From positions 1 through 21,277 of the forward strand of contig CAYMFD010000064.1 in assembly GCA_964389475.1 (NCBI GenBank): DNA of 21,277 bases, read 5' to 3'. Positions 1 through 7,824 of the stretch are shown here, piece by piece. Position 1 is the stretch's first letter, and the number at the start of each line of letters is the position of its first letter. This DNA comes from CAYMFD01 sp964389475 (lineage in GTDB: Bacteria > Bacteroidota > Bacteroidia > Chitinophagales > Saprospiraceae). Position numbers and translations under genes: made by a program. The notes beneath the pieces are model-generated. The model saw only the letters and a list, made by a program, of their open reading frames with translations, was not told the DNA's origin and did not search any database.

Positions 1-203
1 TCACATTATTCCCAATATTTACACCAGGTATCAAAACCGCTCCAGCTCCTACAAAGGAGTTGGCACCAATAGACACATAACCCAGTAGAAAGACGATTAT
101 TATCAAATACTATCAGAATTGATCCATAGTCCAGTGACTTCGCTAGGCCACTCTCTTCGTATGCAACAAGGCCAACGTGACAACTAAGTATCTTGACCTA
201 AAA
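1..203 (-). pseudogene. Remnant or partial hexapeptide-repeat acyltransferase, runs off left edge
   Basis: Immediately after the stop of the acyltransferase gene at 204, the minus strand keeps coding-like content but in two frames. From 197 to about 85 one frame reads through segments such as SCHVGLVAYEESG and ILIVFDNNRLSTG. From about 82 to 1 a different frame reads YVSIGANSFVGAGAV and then IPGVNIGNNV, typical left-handed beta-helix hexapeptide repeats. Joining the two needs one frame change near 80 to 85, and no plausible start codon precedes the first part. I infer a decayed or interrupted O-acetyltransferase-type gene whose 3' end lies outside the window. It could instead be a decayed partial duplication of the neighbouring acyltransferase, which ends in similar repeats. 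The hexapeptide segment is convincing; the upstream half is less so. Confidence 0.5.
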
Positions 204-815
204 CTAGACCCGCTTAATCGAGTTACTCTTGACACCATAGCTTATCTGACCTGGCGGTAAATCTCTCTTAATGTACGTCATAGCATCGATCAGATTGTCT
301 TCACCGATAATAATACCTTGGTATAACACGCTATTGGACCCAACAAGACTCCGTGCTCCAATCTCGACCTTACCCGATATACGAGCTCCAGGCAAAACCG
401 AAACATGCTGCCTCAAGATACTGTGATGCCCAACACTAGCATTAATATTAACCATTACAAAGGGCTCTAGAACAGCAAAAGGAGCAATCGTTGCATTTGG
501 GCCAATATAACACCCATTAGAAATCGTCGCCGACTCTGCTACAAAAGCTTCTGGATGAACAAAGGTGTATGGCTTGGCTTCTATTTGATCAAGGCACTTG
601 AGGCATGCATCTCGATATTCATTGTAGACAAAGCCAAAAATGTAATAGATATCATAAGAAATACTCAAATCTCTGATATGATCCAGAAAATCAACATCCC
701 CGAAAGCCGCTTCCTTTTTAATTTCATCAAACTTTGAATCATGCTGAGCAGTATACTCCTTTAGCTCAGCAGCCGTTCCCTCTTGACCCAAAATCAGCAG
801 TAGCTTTTTCTTCAT
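204..815 (-). CDS. NeuD/PglD-like left-handed beta-helix sugar O- or N-acyltransferase
   Basis: A 203-residue protein with the two-part layout of the NeuD/PglD family. It has a short N-terminal Rossmann-like part (KKKLLLILG at 2-10, less glycine-rich than usual) and hexapeptide repeats from about residue 88 to 190. The motif VGHH at 128-131 matches the position of the family's catalytic histidine. Family members transfer acetyl or other acyl groups from a thioester donor to an amino or hydroxyl group of a (nucleotide) sugar. The ACP, AMP-ligase and dehydrogenase genes just upstream in transcription suggest that the donor here may be an acyl-ACP rather than acetyl-CoA; that is inference. Start is the ATG at 815. 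It lies 235 bases after the previous gene, the widest gap in the cluster, and no Shine-Dalgarno sequence is evident. Confidence 0.85.
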   Translation of the reverse strand: MKKKLLLILGQEGTAAELKEYTAQHDSKFDEIKKEAAFGDVDFLDHIRDLSISYDIYYIFGFVYNEYRDACLKCLDQIEAKPYTFVHPEAFVAESATISNGCYIGPNATIAPFAVLEPFVMVNINASVGHHSILRQHVSVLPGARISGKVEIGARSLVGSNSVLYQGIIIGEDNLIDAMTYIKRDLPPGQISYGVKSNSIKRV

Positions 816-1050
816 ATCATTATGGCATCAGCGTGAAACAAATAGGTTTATTGGGTATTGATCGATCATCTGTTAGTTAAGGTAGCAAAATAAATCTGCC
901 TAATGTATCGTAGCGCCATACTTCTAAAAGTCGTAAACGCTAATATCACCTTATTTTGGTAGAACATTCGTAGACCAAGATACGGTGATCAGACATATCT
1001 GACATAATATACTGACTATTAATAGGCTTTGCGCTTTAATAGATTGCTAA
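816..1050 (-). other. 235-base non-coding gap between SDR and acyltransferase genes
   Basis: This is the longest stretch without a gene in an otherwise overlapping cluster. I see only very short open frames, no Bacteroidota-type TAnnTTTG promoter box and no strong hairpin followed by a T-run. A small inverted repeat (TCAGA, four-base loop, TCTGA) at about 990-1003 is too weak to call a terminator. It may hold a promoter I cannot recognise, or be what is left of lost coding sequence. Confidence 0.4.
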
Positions 1051-1782
1051 TCATATAGTCCCCGAGTCGACATGAATATTTTGCCCAGTAACCGAAGTCG
1101 CTGAATCTGATAATAAAAACGTAACCATCTGAGCGACGGAAGTTTTACTTGTCGCCTGCTTGAGTGCGGTACGCTTGTAGATTCTTGTACGCTGCTCATT
1201 GGACAATGTTGCACTCATACTCGTCTCCATAAACCCTGCGACTAGTGCATTGGACCGTATACCTAGGCTACCCCATTCTCTTGCAGTATTTTTGCTGAAT
1301 GCCTCTAATGCTCCTTTGGTACTAGCATACATAGCAAGGCCTTTATAACCTGTGTGTACACTAATACTAGATATATGTACGATACTACCCTCGATCTTAT
1401 GTAATAGCATACTACGCAATACCCACTTGGTGATCATCATGGGTGCGAAAACATTGACCTTATACATTTCCTCAAGTGGCTGCATCTGCAAATTTGTCAC
1501 GATATCATCGTATGCAAGGGCTGCATTGTTAACAAACCCATGAATAGGGACTTTCTTCCCAATAAAATCATTAAAGACGACCTGTTTCAGACTGTCAACA
1601 TCAGACAAATCATAACTCAAGAAATGTACTCTCTCGGGAGCCCTTAGTTGCAACTCTTTATAAGCCTCCGAATTAGTACGACTCAAGCCATAAACGACAT
1701 TACTCTGATCATGACCGATAATAGACTTAGCAACTTCTAGTCCTAGTCCCTTAGTCGCACCAGTAAGTAGGAAATTTGGCAT
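1051..1782 (-). CDS. Short-chain dehydrogenase/reductase (FabG-like)
   Basis: A complete 243-residue classical SDR. The cofactor-binding glycine motif TGATKGLG is at 7-14, the NNA motif at 85-87, the catalytic serine in HISSIS around 138-139, and the YxxxK pair at Tyr152 and Lys156. FabG-like members reduce 3-oxoacyl-ACP to 3-hydroxyacyl-ACP with NAD(P)H; others act on sugar keto groups. Its place directly after ACP and acyl-AMP ligase genes favours a role in shaping an ACP-bound acyl group, such as a 3-hydroxyacyl decoration, before transfer to a sugar. The substrate is inferred from context only. ATG start at 1782; 76 bases separate it from the ligase gene. Confidence 0.88.
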   Translation of the reverse strand: MPNFLLTGATKGLGLEVAKSIIGHDQSNVVYGLSRTNSEAYKELQLRAPERVHFLSYDLSDVDSLKQVVFNDFIGKKVPIHGFVNNAALAYDDIVTNLQMQPLEEMYKVNVFAPMMITKWVLRSMLLHKIEGSIVHISSISVHTGYKGLAMYASTKGALEAFSKNTAREWGSLGIRSNALVAGFMETSMSATLSNEQRTRIYKRTALKQATSKTSVAQMVTFLLSDSATSVTGQNIHVDSGTI

Positions 1783-1858
1783 GTAACAGATTATTTATAA
1801 GTAGTGTGCAATGCTGACAAAAGTGATATATCTAGCACATAAATCCTTGTGAATAGCG

Positions 1859-2986
1859 TTATGATCTCGCTAACTTTCCTGTATACGTAGTCTCTATCTT
1901 ATCGACTATTATAATTCTAGATGGAACTTCATAGTCGCGCAATTCTAAGCCTAATTGCTTCTTGATTCCTTTCTTATTTGTCTCACATCCGGCCTCTAGT
2001 ACGCCCTCTGCACTGAGCAGGTTCCCAAAGATTGGATGAGGTGATGATTGAACTCGACTAATAAGTATATCTGGTAAAGCATTGATAGCAGACTCTACTT
2101 TTCGAAGTGAAACCAAGTGCCCTAGCACTTTAACTTGTTCGCTGACCCTACCCGAAATACTGAAAGTATGCTGATCGATCCAAGTTATCTGATCCTGCGT
2201 ATCATACCAGTTTCCTTCAAAATCAACAGAAAGCGCCATCCTAGATCGATGCACATGGATCGTATTATCTACAATCTTGACTACTCCAGTAAGCCTAGTC
2301 GGAATCTGAAAACTAACTCCATTGGAGACGAGTAAAGATCCAAACTCTGTGGTAGCGTATACATTGCGTATATGAGCATTGGGAAATGAAGCAGAGATTG
2401 CGTCGACCATAGTGGTATCGAACGGTTCTCCTCCATTAGACACCTTCACTAGTGTATCCACAGGACAGTCGAGTGGACACACCATCCTGTAAAAAGTAGC
2501 TGGTGCACTGATATGCGTAACCTTATATTCTTTAAGACGATCTGTCAATGCTGACCTGCTTAAGTTACGTAGATCTACTACGGGAGAACCTGTCATCCAA
2601 GCCTGCAGTAGTAATAGTACACCACTGATATGACGGCTGCTATAGCAAAAGCCCCATACTGCGTCATCGAGCTCTGCGCTATGTCTGACCCCTTTTAAGA
2701 GTATTTTGATGTCTTGAGATACTGTCCTTGGCTTACCCGTCGTACCTGACGTTTTGAAATGCAAGGTAGAAGTAGATGCTAGCAGGGATGACCTAACACT
2801 ATCTAAAGAAAAGTCCGTTGGTTTAAATCTGACTTGTTCAGCAGTGTCATAAAAATATACATCTTGTGAGTGTAGCAGACAAGACAGGAGTTGTGCACTG
2901 GCTTGTAATAAGTCTTCTTCTAAAATGTGGGCATCAATAAACGCTACCCCTGACAGGTACTCCTGCAAGTCAGATATCTCTATCAC
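1859..2986 (-). CDS. Compact ANL-superfamily acyl-AMP ligase, probably loads the adjacent ACP
   Basis: A 375-residue adenylate-forming enzyme. The phosphate-binding P-loop (SGTTGKP) is at 80-86, the YATTEFGS adenine/Mg motif at about 210-217, and a SGR hinge-like segument precedes the mobile C-terminal domain. The catalytic lysine motif TGKLAR places Lys371 only four residues from the end. Enzymes of this type adenylate a carboxylic acid with ATP and pass it to a thiol. The protein is short for the family (usually near 500 residues); the reduction is at the N-terminus, as the P-loop normally lies well past residue 150. The gene starts at GTG (2986) in a GTGA overlap with the stop of the ACP gene, strongly suggesting translational coupling and that the ACP is its acceptor. 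The acid cannot be predicted from sequence. Confidence 0.85.
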   Translation of the reverse strand: MIEISDLQEYLSGVAFIDAHILEEDLLQASAQLLSCLLHSQDVYFYDTAEQVRFKPTDFSLDSVRSSLLASTSTLHFKTSGTTGKPRTVSQDIKILLKGVRHSAELDDAVWGFCYSSRHISGVLLLLQAWMTGSPVVDLRNLSRSALTDRLKEYKVTHISAPATFYRMVCPLDCPVDTLVKVSNGGEPFDTTMVDAISASFPNAHIRNVYATTEFGSLLVSNGVSFQIPTRLTGVVKIVDNTIHVHRSRMALSVDFEGNWYDTQDQITWIDQHTFSISGRVSEQVKVLGHLVSLRKVESAINALPDILISRVQSSPHPIFGNLLSAEGVLEAGCETNKKGIKKQLGLELRDYEVPSRIIIVDKIETTYTGKLARS

Positions 2987-3213
2987 TCAGCCCCTTGTAT
3001 TTTCTTTAGTATATCACCGATAGTCTCTACCATACCATCCTCGAAGACATCGACATCATACTGATCCTCTATCTCCACGGTGAGTTGTGCAAGCTGCAAA
3101 CTATCAAGACCAAGGTCATCTCGTAGACTTGTCTCAGGAGTCAAATCTACTGTCTGACCCTCTTCATCTAGAATTTCATATACGACCTTTGCCAGGTCAG
3201 AGATTATATTCAT
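2983..3213 (-). CDS. Dedicated acyl carrier protein
   Basis: A 76-residue acidic acyl carrier protein. The phosphopantetheine attachment site is the serine in LGLDSLQLAQL, Ser38, and the helix after it is acidic as usual (EIEDQYDVD). It carries an acyl group as a thioester on the 4'-phosphopantetheine arm. Its start ATG overlaps the stop of the upstream glycosyltransferase (ATGA) and its stop overlaps the start of the AMP-ligase (GTGA), so it is sandwiched in one translational unit. Being embedded in a glycan cluster argues for a specialised carrier rather than the housekeeping fatty-acid AcpP. No phosphopantetheinyl transferase is present in the window. Confidence 0.93.
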   Translation of the reverse strand: MNIISDLAKVVYEILDEEGQTVDLTPETSLRDDLGLDSLQLAQLTVEIEDQYDVDVFEDGMVETIGDILKKIQGAE

Positions 3214-4373
3214 CTGGTCACTTCGTTAAGATGGCGCAAATAATTGCGGTAAACTTCTTCTTGAACATATCGTCGGTCAAATTTAGTTCTAACTTTTTTG
3301 TAAAGACGATTTTTATATTGTGCTTTCACATCTGGATTAGCAAGCAAGTAATCTATACCCTCTACTAACTCGGGTACGGAACCTTTAGTCGCCAAGAATC
3401 CATTTTCGCCGTGATCCACTATATCGACGTTACCGATAATTCGACTAGCTACTATAGGTAGTTGCATAAGCGCTGCTTGCATCAGCACATTGGGTAAGCC
3501 CTCACGGTATGATGGGAACACGAATAGATCTGACAGGTGCATGAAGTACTTTACATGTCTCGAAAAGCCTGTCGCAATTATATCAGACCTGTTTTCGATC
3601 AGCGCTGTCGTATACTCCGGCAATGGGTATAAATCCTCCTCTGTCTCGCCGGTGATGATGAGGCGGACTCCCTCATGCTTGTCCGCATACTTTACATATG
3701 CATTGACTAACTCTTCGATACCTTTATCGACTACTACTCGACCTACGAATAATAAGTACGTCAAAGCCGGATCATAGTCAATCTGCTTTTTGACATCGGC
3801 TAGCACTTTATCATCTAGAGACGATAAGCAGTAGTCATCGAGTATTATACCATTACTAGAGCCGACACCAATGATGTTTAGCTTAGCATCCTTTACTGCT
3901 ACATGCTCTCGTATATAGTCCAGCATAGAAAGACTATTGGGCAAGACTTCTGTAGCAAACGCGTACGTGAGCGATTCAATTGCAGATAGAAATTTTCTAT
4001 TAAAACCAGACGCTGACTCCAGCGGCAGACCTGCAACGGTGTGCAATCTTATGGGCACCCTTGCTAGCCAAGCTGCCATCATGCCTATCAATCCTGCTTT
4101 GGGAGTATGACTATTGATTATCTCTGGAGCATGCCGCCTTAGCTTTCGATACAAAATCCATAGCGCCTTAAGGTCTTGATTAGGCGTGATTGTTCTAGTA
4201 AGCGGCACTATCTCATGCGGGCAGCCTTCGAAGGCCTTGACCTTGTCTATCTCAGGGCCATCAGCACTCATCATTACGACCTCCATCCCACGATCAGACA
4301 TATACCTCATCTGACCCGTTATCAGGTACTCCAGCGATATCGGAACCGTTGTTATTCTAACTAATTTCGCCAT
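3210..4373 (-). CDS. GT4-family glycosyltransferase (paralogue of the gene at 14185-15363)
   Basis: A GT-B fold glycosyltransferase of about 387 residues. The acceptor-side motif NSHTPKAG is near residue 90, the donor-domain opening LLFVGRVVVDKG near 210, and the nucleotide-sugar signature YREGLPNVLMQA near 290. In that signature the second glutamate of the usual EX7E pair is glutamine. The start is best placed at the ATG at 4373, two bases after the TGA of the beta-helix gene; a TTG six bases upstream (4379) is open in the same frame but less likely. It closely resembles the GT4 protein at 14185-15363 over its whole length, with shared HTPKAGL, HTVAG and GSSNGI blocks, so one arose by duplication. 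It probably adds one sugar to the lipid-linked repeat unit in the cytoplasm. Confidence 0.9.
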   Translation of the reverse strand: MAKLVRITTVPISLEYLITGQMRYMSDRGMEVVMMSADGPEIDKVKAFEGCPHEIVPLTRTITPNQDLKALWILYRKLRRHAPEIINSHTPKAGLIGMMAAWLARVPIRLHTVAGLPLESASGFNRKFLSAIESLTYAFATEVLPNSLSMLDYIREHVAVKDAKLNIIGVGSSNGIILDDYCLSSLDDKVLADVKKQIDYDPALTYLLFVGRVVVDKGIEELVNAYVKYADKHEGVRLIITGETEEDLYPLPEYTTALIENRSDIIATGFSRHVKYFMHLSDLFVFPSYREGLPNVLMQAALMQLPIVASRIIGNVDIVDHGENGFLATKGSVPELVEGIDYLLANPDVKAQYKNRLYKKVRTKFDRRYVQEEVYRNYLRHLNEVTR

Positions 4374-4375
4374 GA

Positions 4376-5818
4376 TCAATAAGACTTTAGGACATTCGTC
4401 TTGCCTGCACCACCGCGTCCTTTGATACTCGAAACTGGCTGCTTTAAGCTCAGTTGATTAGCTTTATCATCCGCGTACGACACTTGTGTCGTCTCTTTAG
4501 ACTTTGCCGAGATCTTACCTATGGAAGCCTGATAGTGATACTTGGCAGTAGACGAAAGATGTAGTCCCACATCGCCATCAAAAATCACATTGTCTAGCTC
4601 GACACTACCACCACGATCGAGGGCTATGTTGCGATCAAAGTCTCCTTTAAATGATGAGTTTTTTACCTCTAGTGTATTCTCTAGTGCCTTGTCATCGATA
4701 TTTACGAAGATACCATTGATGGTACTTTCGTTGTTGACCCCTTTATAGTAGAAGTTACACCCATCCACTACCACTTTACTACCTCTAGTCTTTCGGTAAC
4801 TCGTGTTCCAATAGATATTCAAAGCCGCTGCTACAGATTCTGGAGCTGTAGGCTGTGCTATGTAGAAGTCTGTGTTTATAATTTTCAAGTCCGTCGGAAA
4901 CATGACTTTACATTCATGGAGGTGACCAGTATGTATCTCACTATCTCTGATTTCGATGACCGCCTCCAGTCCATATATATTCAATGGAGGCCCTAGTACT
5001 TTCATTCGCTCGCACAGTAGTTTACCACCATGCTTGGCACTGACATCAAAGTCACCATCTAAGACAAAATCAGAAAAGTGCACATCTGTAGCCATACTAA
5101 CACCATAGCCAGGACTATCAACTTCAATATCCACACCAGTCTTGTGAGTATCCCCCCCTGCAACCAGTGACGAAGCCTTTACCACTGTATGACCACCCGT
5201 GATCGTAATCGCTCCCCTGAACACGTCTGTCACATTGATAGAGTCAATACTCGCATTCACATTTTTCCAGATAGAAATAGCGTCCGCCACGCCATCACGG
5301 AAATTACAATTACTGATTTCAAGATTAAGCCTCTGTGCATATTCAGGGTTGCCCGTGACGAAAATCATTGCTTGATGCTCCAGCTCGTAATCACTGTAGG
5401 GGCCCTGCTGCTGCCTATTACCGTCAAAGTTGATTCCTCTGATGACTATTTTAGCGGCATTATATGGTGTCTTAAAGCAATACTTTGATGAATTCAGCAT
5501 TCTGCTAAACTTACCAGACTGCGGTTTTTTAAGAAAAAGGGCTTGCCCATCTCCTATAACGTGAATGCCAGGATAGATATCTAGTGACTCGATAAGGTAT
5601 GTTCCCTTAGGAAAATAGAATGAACCAACTGAGCGGTACTTATCAAATAATACCTGAATTGCTTTGGTCTGATCTTTATGGGCATCACTTACTATGCCAT
5701 ACTCTAGCACATTTATCATGGTAGTAGTATCGACATCTAGGGTTTTGCTAGACTTACACCCAGCAAAACAATAAATGAGTGCCAGGCACGATAAGAGTTG
5801 CATCACTTTCATTAACAT
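4376..5818 (-). CDS. Secreted right-handed parallel beta-helix lipoprotein B (pectate-lyase-like)
   Basis: A 480-residue predicted lipoprotein. A hydrophobic signal segment ends in the lipobox FAGC with Cys21 as lipidation site. The region after it (INVLEYG, an acidic stretch, FYFPKGTY, IHVIGDG) matches the N-terminal pattern of the pectate-lyase-3 type beta-helix superfamily, followed by irregular beta-helix coils. Members cleave, epimerise or bind polysaccharides. Conserved with lipoprotein A at a constant offset of three residues are FDG (131-133), GPY (139-141), HQAM (148-151), DA (179-180), NVNA (186-189), DVFRG (198-202), GVDIE (228-232) and GDFD (255-258). I infer a periplasmic or surface enzyme acting on the polymer made here; the activity is unknown. 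The start is ATG 5818 or ATG 5812 (a TAATG junction with the flippase). It has a longer C-terminal tail than protein A. Confidence 0.82.
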   Translation of the reverse strand: MLMKVMQLLSCLALIYCFAGCKSSKTLDVDTTTMINVLEYGIVSDAHKDQTKAIQVLFDKYRSVGSFYFPKGTYLIESLDIYPGIHVIGDGQALFLKKPQSGKFSRMLNSSKYCFKTPYNAAKIVIRGINFDGNRQQQGPYSDYELEHQAMIFVTGNPEYAQRLNLEISNCNFRDGVADAISIWKNVNASIDSINVTDVFRGAITITGGHTVVKASSLVAGGDTHKTGVDIEVDSPGYGVSMATDVHFSDFVLDGDFDVSAKHGGKLLCERMKVLGPPLNIYGLEAVIEIRDSEIHTGHLHECKVMFPTDLKIINTDFYIAQPTAPESVAAALNIYWNTSYRKTRGSKVVVDGCNFYYKGVNNESTINGIFVNIDDKALENTLEVKNSSFKGDFDRNIALDRGGSVELDNVIFDGDVGLHLSSTAKYHYQASIGKISAKSKETTQVSYADDKANQLSLKQPVSSIKGRGGAGKTNVLKSY

Positions 5819-7116
5819 ACTACATTATTATGTAATCGATATTGTCTCGAGCTTGCAATCAAAGCTACCAAAAGACCAGCAACCGTCAACCCAATGTGTA
5901 TATATGTAATTAACTTAATTGCCTCTTCTACCTCTGCGCTACCTTGTAAAATAGTCAAGAACAAAAAGATCTCAACCACCATAAACAATCCAGAAAGACA
6001 AAATCGGTAACTTTCTTTTTTAGAGCCTACGAAGTATAAATTTGGAGCGACTCTGAAATAACTAGCTAAAACAATCATAATGAGATAAGAATCCCACTTT
6101 CTGAGTATTGCAAATTGACTTCCGAAGATAATATCTATAATCAATTCATTAAACAAGCTATAAACTAACACTATCGACAAACCAGTAATGGCCAACAAAA
6201 CAAAAGTCTTCCCAACAAATACAATGCCTACCCTAGCATCTGACTGTAATCTCTTACTTACCTCAGGAAACACCGCTACGGCCAATATCATTGCAAATAC
6301 ATTGAGCCCTAGAAAGAGCTTCTTAAAGCCTTCGAAAAAGCCTAAGTCTTCGGCACTATAATAGTGCTCTACAAAGAAAGAATCAGATGAGCTAAAACCA
6401 ATCTCCACCAAAACGATTCCAGCAAACACGGCTCCTAGTCGCGCTTCATTTTTAAAGGAGCTCCAGCAGAACCTACCAATTACCGTCTGTAGGCTGAAAT
6501 GCTCAATATCTTGGACAGCTAAGTAATGTGTATACGCTAGCTGCAACAAAGCAGAAATCGCATATCCAGTCGTAAAGACGGCAATTGAAGGCTTGAGATA
6601 ACTAGCTACTAGCGTCAGGCCTATGCACATCACGAAGAAACCTAGGCTCTTCGTCTCATTTCTGAATAGCACAAGGCCTTGAAAAACAGCAAAATATAAG
6701 TTGCAGAGTCCCTTGGCGAGACCCGTAATCAAGAGTAAGACAACGATAATCTTATGGTAACCCCAAAAGTCTTTCCATCCAGCATAACCTAGTAAGAAGA
6801 GGGCAACTACTGCAAATACAGCAATCTTGAGCCAGACCTTATCTAAGAGATATGTGCTTTTTATCTTCTCTGGAGCAGCAGAAATATCTCGAACTACCAT
6901 CATCCTATGTCCAAAGTCTAGACCCGTATAGATCAGCATAGTGATGGTTATAAAGAAGGACAACAGACCAAACTGCTCGATATTAAATATCCTTGCTGCT
7001 ATGCTGAACATCAACAAGGAATTAAACAATCGGAATATAAAACTACTCCCACTGTAGAGCAGATTGTTTCTAACCAGCGGATTTGTTACAATCCTTGCAA
7101 ACAAAGTCTTTATCAA
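5812..7116 (-). CDS. wzx: Wzx-type polysaccharide repeat-unit flippase (MOP superfamily)
   Basis: A 434-residue, very hydrophobic protein with around twelve membrane segments, in the size range of Wzx/PST transporters. The N-terminus (NNLLYSGSSFIFRLFNSL, then ARIFNIEQFGLLSFF) is the usual opening of this family. Such proteins move undecaprenyl-linked repeat units across the inner membrane. No ATG fits: an in-frame TGA lies just upstream and the first internal Met is near residue 37, inside the first helices, so the start is TTG at 7116. That TTG is preceded by AGGAG at a four-base spacing. Together with the Wzy-like protein it points to a Wzx/Wzy-dependent route. The 3' end overlaps the start of beta-helix lipoprotein B by a few bases. 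Confidence 0.88.
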   Translation of the reverse strand: MIKTLFARIVTNPLVRNNLLYSGSSFIFRLFNSLLMFSIAARIFNIEQFGLLSFFITITMLIYTGLDFGHRMMVVRDISAAPEKIKSTYLLDKVWLKIAVFAVVALFLLGYAGWKDFWGYHKIIVVLLLITGLAKGLCNLYFAVFQGLVLFRNETKSLGFFVMCIGLTLVASYLKPSIAVFTTGYAISALLQLAYTHYLAVQDIEHFSLQTVIGRFCWSSFKNEARLGAVFAGIVLVEIGFSSSDSFFVEHYYSAEDLGFFEGFKKLFLGLNVFAMILAVAVFPEVSKRLQSDARVGIVFVGKTFVLLAITGLSIVLVYSLFNELIIDIIFGSQFAILRKWDSYLIMIVLASYFRVAPNLYFVGSKKESYRFCLSGLFMVVEIFLFLTILQGSAEVEEAIKLITYIHIGLTVAGLLVALIASSRQYRLHNNVVC

Positions 7117-7120
7117 ACTA

Positions 7121-7125
7121 CTCCT
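7121..7125 (-). promoter_or_regulatory. Shine-Dalgarno-like AGGAG deciding the TTG start of the flippase
   Basis: The minus strand reads AGGAG, then TAGT, then TTG. It is one of the few clear Shine-Dalgarno-like sites in the window and supports translation starting at the TTG at 7116 rather than at a downstream ATG that would remove the first membrane helix. Confidence 0.5.
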
Positions 7126-7143
7126 GAGTCATTGATCCTAGTA

Positions 7144-7795
7144 CTAGTCACACTCCCGCTCAACCGCATAGAGTCCTAGACAGTTATTACCAGATCTATA
7201 CAAAAGCGTCGTACTATGCTCGGATAAAGTCATGCGTGCTATACCTCTAAAAGTAAGAGCCTTGAATCCTCTCTTGATATAAGTAAGCCAAACCCTCAGT
7301 ATATCGTAGCTGTACACTGTCATCCTATATCAAAACACCAAGATCAGACAACGCATCTAAACTATTGATCATACACTCTACTCGCTTACGACCATCCACT
7401 ACCACAAGATCAAATTTTTGACCCTGGCACTGATCGGCTAGATAAGTAGTATATCCATTGTCGATATCTTGAAAGACTACATTTGACTGAGGTAGGTGCC
7501 CAATCATTTCTTTGACTTTATCTACCCACTCCTTTGCAGACTCTATCGATAGTGTACTCTTGACCCGCTCCGCAAAAAACAATGTGAAATAACCTGATCC
7601 AAACTCCGCAAATACAATCTCTTTGTGTAACCGCCCTCTCAAAAAAGCTACCAAGCAATACGGCATCCAAGAAATAGGGTGACCCTCTACATCCTGTACA
7701 GCCTTAGCACTTTGAGACTTTAAGAATCCAGTAGACTGAAAGTAGGAGTTTTTAACTAACCACAAGCCAAGTAGCATTTTTATTTTTCTATACAT
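7144..7795 (-). pseudogene. SAM-dependent methyltransferase-like gene broken by a TAG stop and a frameshift
   Basis: The open frame 7795-7325 gives 156 residues with a class I SAM-binding-like motif (EFGSG, 64-68) and DLVVVDGRKR (129-138). It stops at TAG (7327-7325) right after LGVLI. The same frame then continues as DDSVQLRYTEGLAYL, exactly what usually follows GV(I/L)I in this kind of protein. After one extra base near 7279 the next frame continues as IKRGFKALTFRG, SEHSTTLLYR and NNCLGLYAVERECD, ending in TAG at 7146-7144. Repaired, the product would be about 216 residues, a natural length. So the gene carries one nonsense codon and one +1 shift in its last third. It could be a recent pseudogene, a phase-variable gene or an assembly error. 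Its intact role would probably be methylation of a sugar or a glycan end. ATG start at 7795. Confidence 0.75.
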
Positions 7796-7824
7796 CTACC
7801 CGTGGTTATTGGATCACGTGATTA

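Noticed and set aside
990..1003. Inverted repeat TCAGA-loop-TCTGA as a terminator or operator
   Set aside because: Only five base pairs, AT-rich, and no T-run follows on either strand.
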